From: an uncultured Eubacteriales bacterium
Lineage (GTDB): Bacteria > Bacillota > Clostridia > Christensenellales > QALW01
Direction of reading: 5' to 3'
Length of the DNA: 6,819 nt
Assembly (NCBI GenBank): GCA_900552055.1
Contig: URYI01000109.1
Coordinates: forward strand, 1 to 6,819
Shown here one piece after another: positions 6,677 to 6,819 of this stretch. The notes beneath the pieces were generated by a model. It did no database searches. It worked only from the letters and a program-made list of their open reading frames with translations, and had not been told where the DNA came from. Made by a program: the position numbers and the translations under genes. Numbering within the stretch: position 1 is the first letter of the stretch; every line of letters begins with the position of its first letter.

Positions 6677-6706
6677 TGTTTTAATCTTTTTTTCTTTACA
6701 GTTAAG

Positions 6707-6735
6707 ATTATATTTCCCCTATGTAAAAACCAAAT
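6707..6735 (-). promoter_or_regulatory. pstS promoter with perfect -10 and poor -35
   Basis: TATAAT lies at 6712-6707 on the minus strand. The matching -35 position with 17-base spacing reads ATTTGG (6735-6730), a poor match to TTGACA. Such a pattern is usual for promoters that need an activator. Transcription would start near 6700, giving a leader of about 39 bases. Pho-box-like hexamers upstream make the adjacent regulator the likely activator. Confidence 0.65.
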
Positions 6736-6761
6736 GCGCAGCTATGTTAAATTTAAGTAAA
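6722..6761 (-). promoter_or_regulatory. Candidate Pho box (PhoP/PhoB binding repeats)
   Basis: On the minus strand TTTACT (6761-6756) and TTAACA (6750-6745) are separated by exactly five bases, an 11-bp phase as in Bacillus PhoP boxes (TT-A-CA hexamers spaced by about 5). A further TTTACA at 6727-6722 lies 23 bases on, close to two more turns; the intermediate position (GCGCAT) does not match. With a start near 6700 the hexamers span about -61 to -22, the range used by PhoP in activated promoters. Binding by the operon's own regulator is inferred. Confidence 0.6.
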
Positions 6762-6801
6762 GTTTCTAGAACGCCGCAAAGCGGGCGGGGATTTATTAAT
6801 A

Positions 6802-6819
6802 GGCCCGGCTCGCCGGGCC
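6802..6819. terminator. GC-rich hairpin at the window edge, possible upstream terminator
   Basis: GGCCCGG (6802-6808) pairs perfectly with CCGGGCC (6813-6819) around a CTCG loop. On the minus strand it is followed by TATTAATAAAT, AT-rich but not a T run, so termination of a gene lying beyond the right edge is possible but unproven. The stem may extend beyond the window. Confidence 0.35.

Overview
The window holds a complete phosphate-starvation (Pho) operon, entirely on the minus strand, so it reads from right to left: pstS, pstC, pstA, pstB, phoU, a PhoB/PhoP-type response regulator and a PhoR-type histidine kinase. Strong AGGAG-type ribosome binding sites, a lipoprotein PstS, roughly balanced GC and the protein styles point to a Firmicute, most likely a member of the Clostridia. 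The species cannot be named from this sequence.

Layout from right to left. Positions 6819-6662 are the control region. A GC-rich hairpin lies at the window edge. It is followed by an 11-bp-phased pair of Pho-box-like hexamers (TTTACT-N5-TTAACA), a third TTTACA, a perfect TATAAT and a good Shine-Dalgarno. pstS (6661-5804) encodes a secreted lipoprotein. A 12-bp stem-loop with a short T run follows it, inside a 353-base intergenic stretch (5803-5451). That stretch also holds two more hairpins, a 45-codon start-less reading frame that could be a gene remnant, and a good housekeeping-type promoter just before pstC. From pstC to the kinase the genes are packed without gaps: 1 base between pstC and pstA, then overlaps of 4, 1, 4 and 23 bases. 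This implies one translationally coupled transcript.

The parts form one circuit. PstS captures phosphate outside the membrane, PstC and PstA form the channel, and PstB powers it. PhoU passes the transport state to the PhoR-like kinase, which phosphorylates the response regulator. The regulator would be expected to bind the Pho boxes in front of pstS, so the operon would encode its own sensor and activator.

The most striking observation is PstS itself. Its two halves are in swapped order: the half that is normally C-terminal (SREDGSGTR ... EEEGYIPL) comes directly after the lipobox, and the half that is normally N-terminal (SGSSSVSPVMEKL ... IFTGEVTTW) comes second. The protein therefore reads as a natural circular permutant of a phosphate-binding protein, with full length and intact signals. 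Everything else in the operon is conventional.
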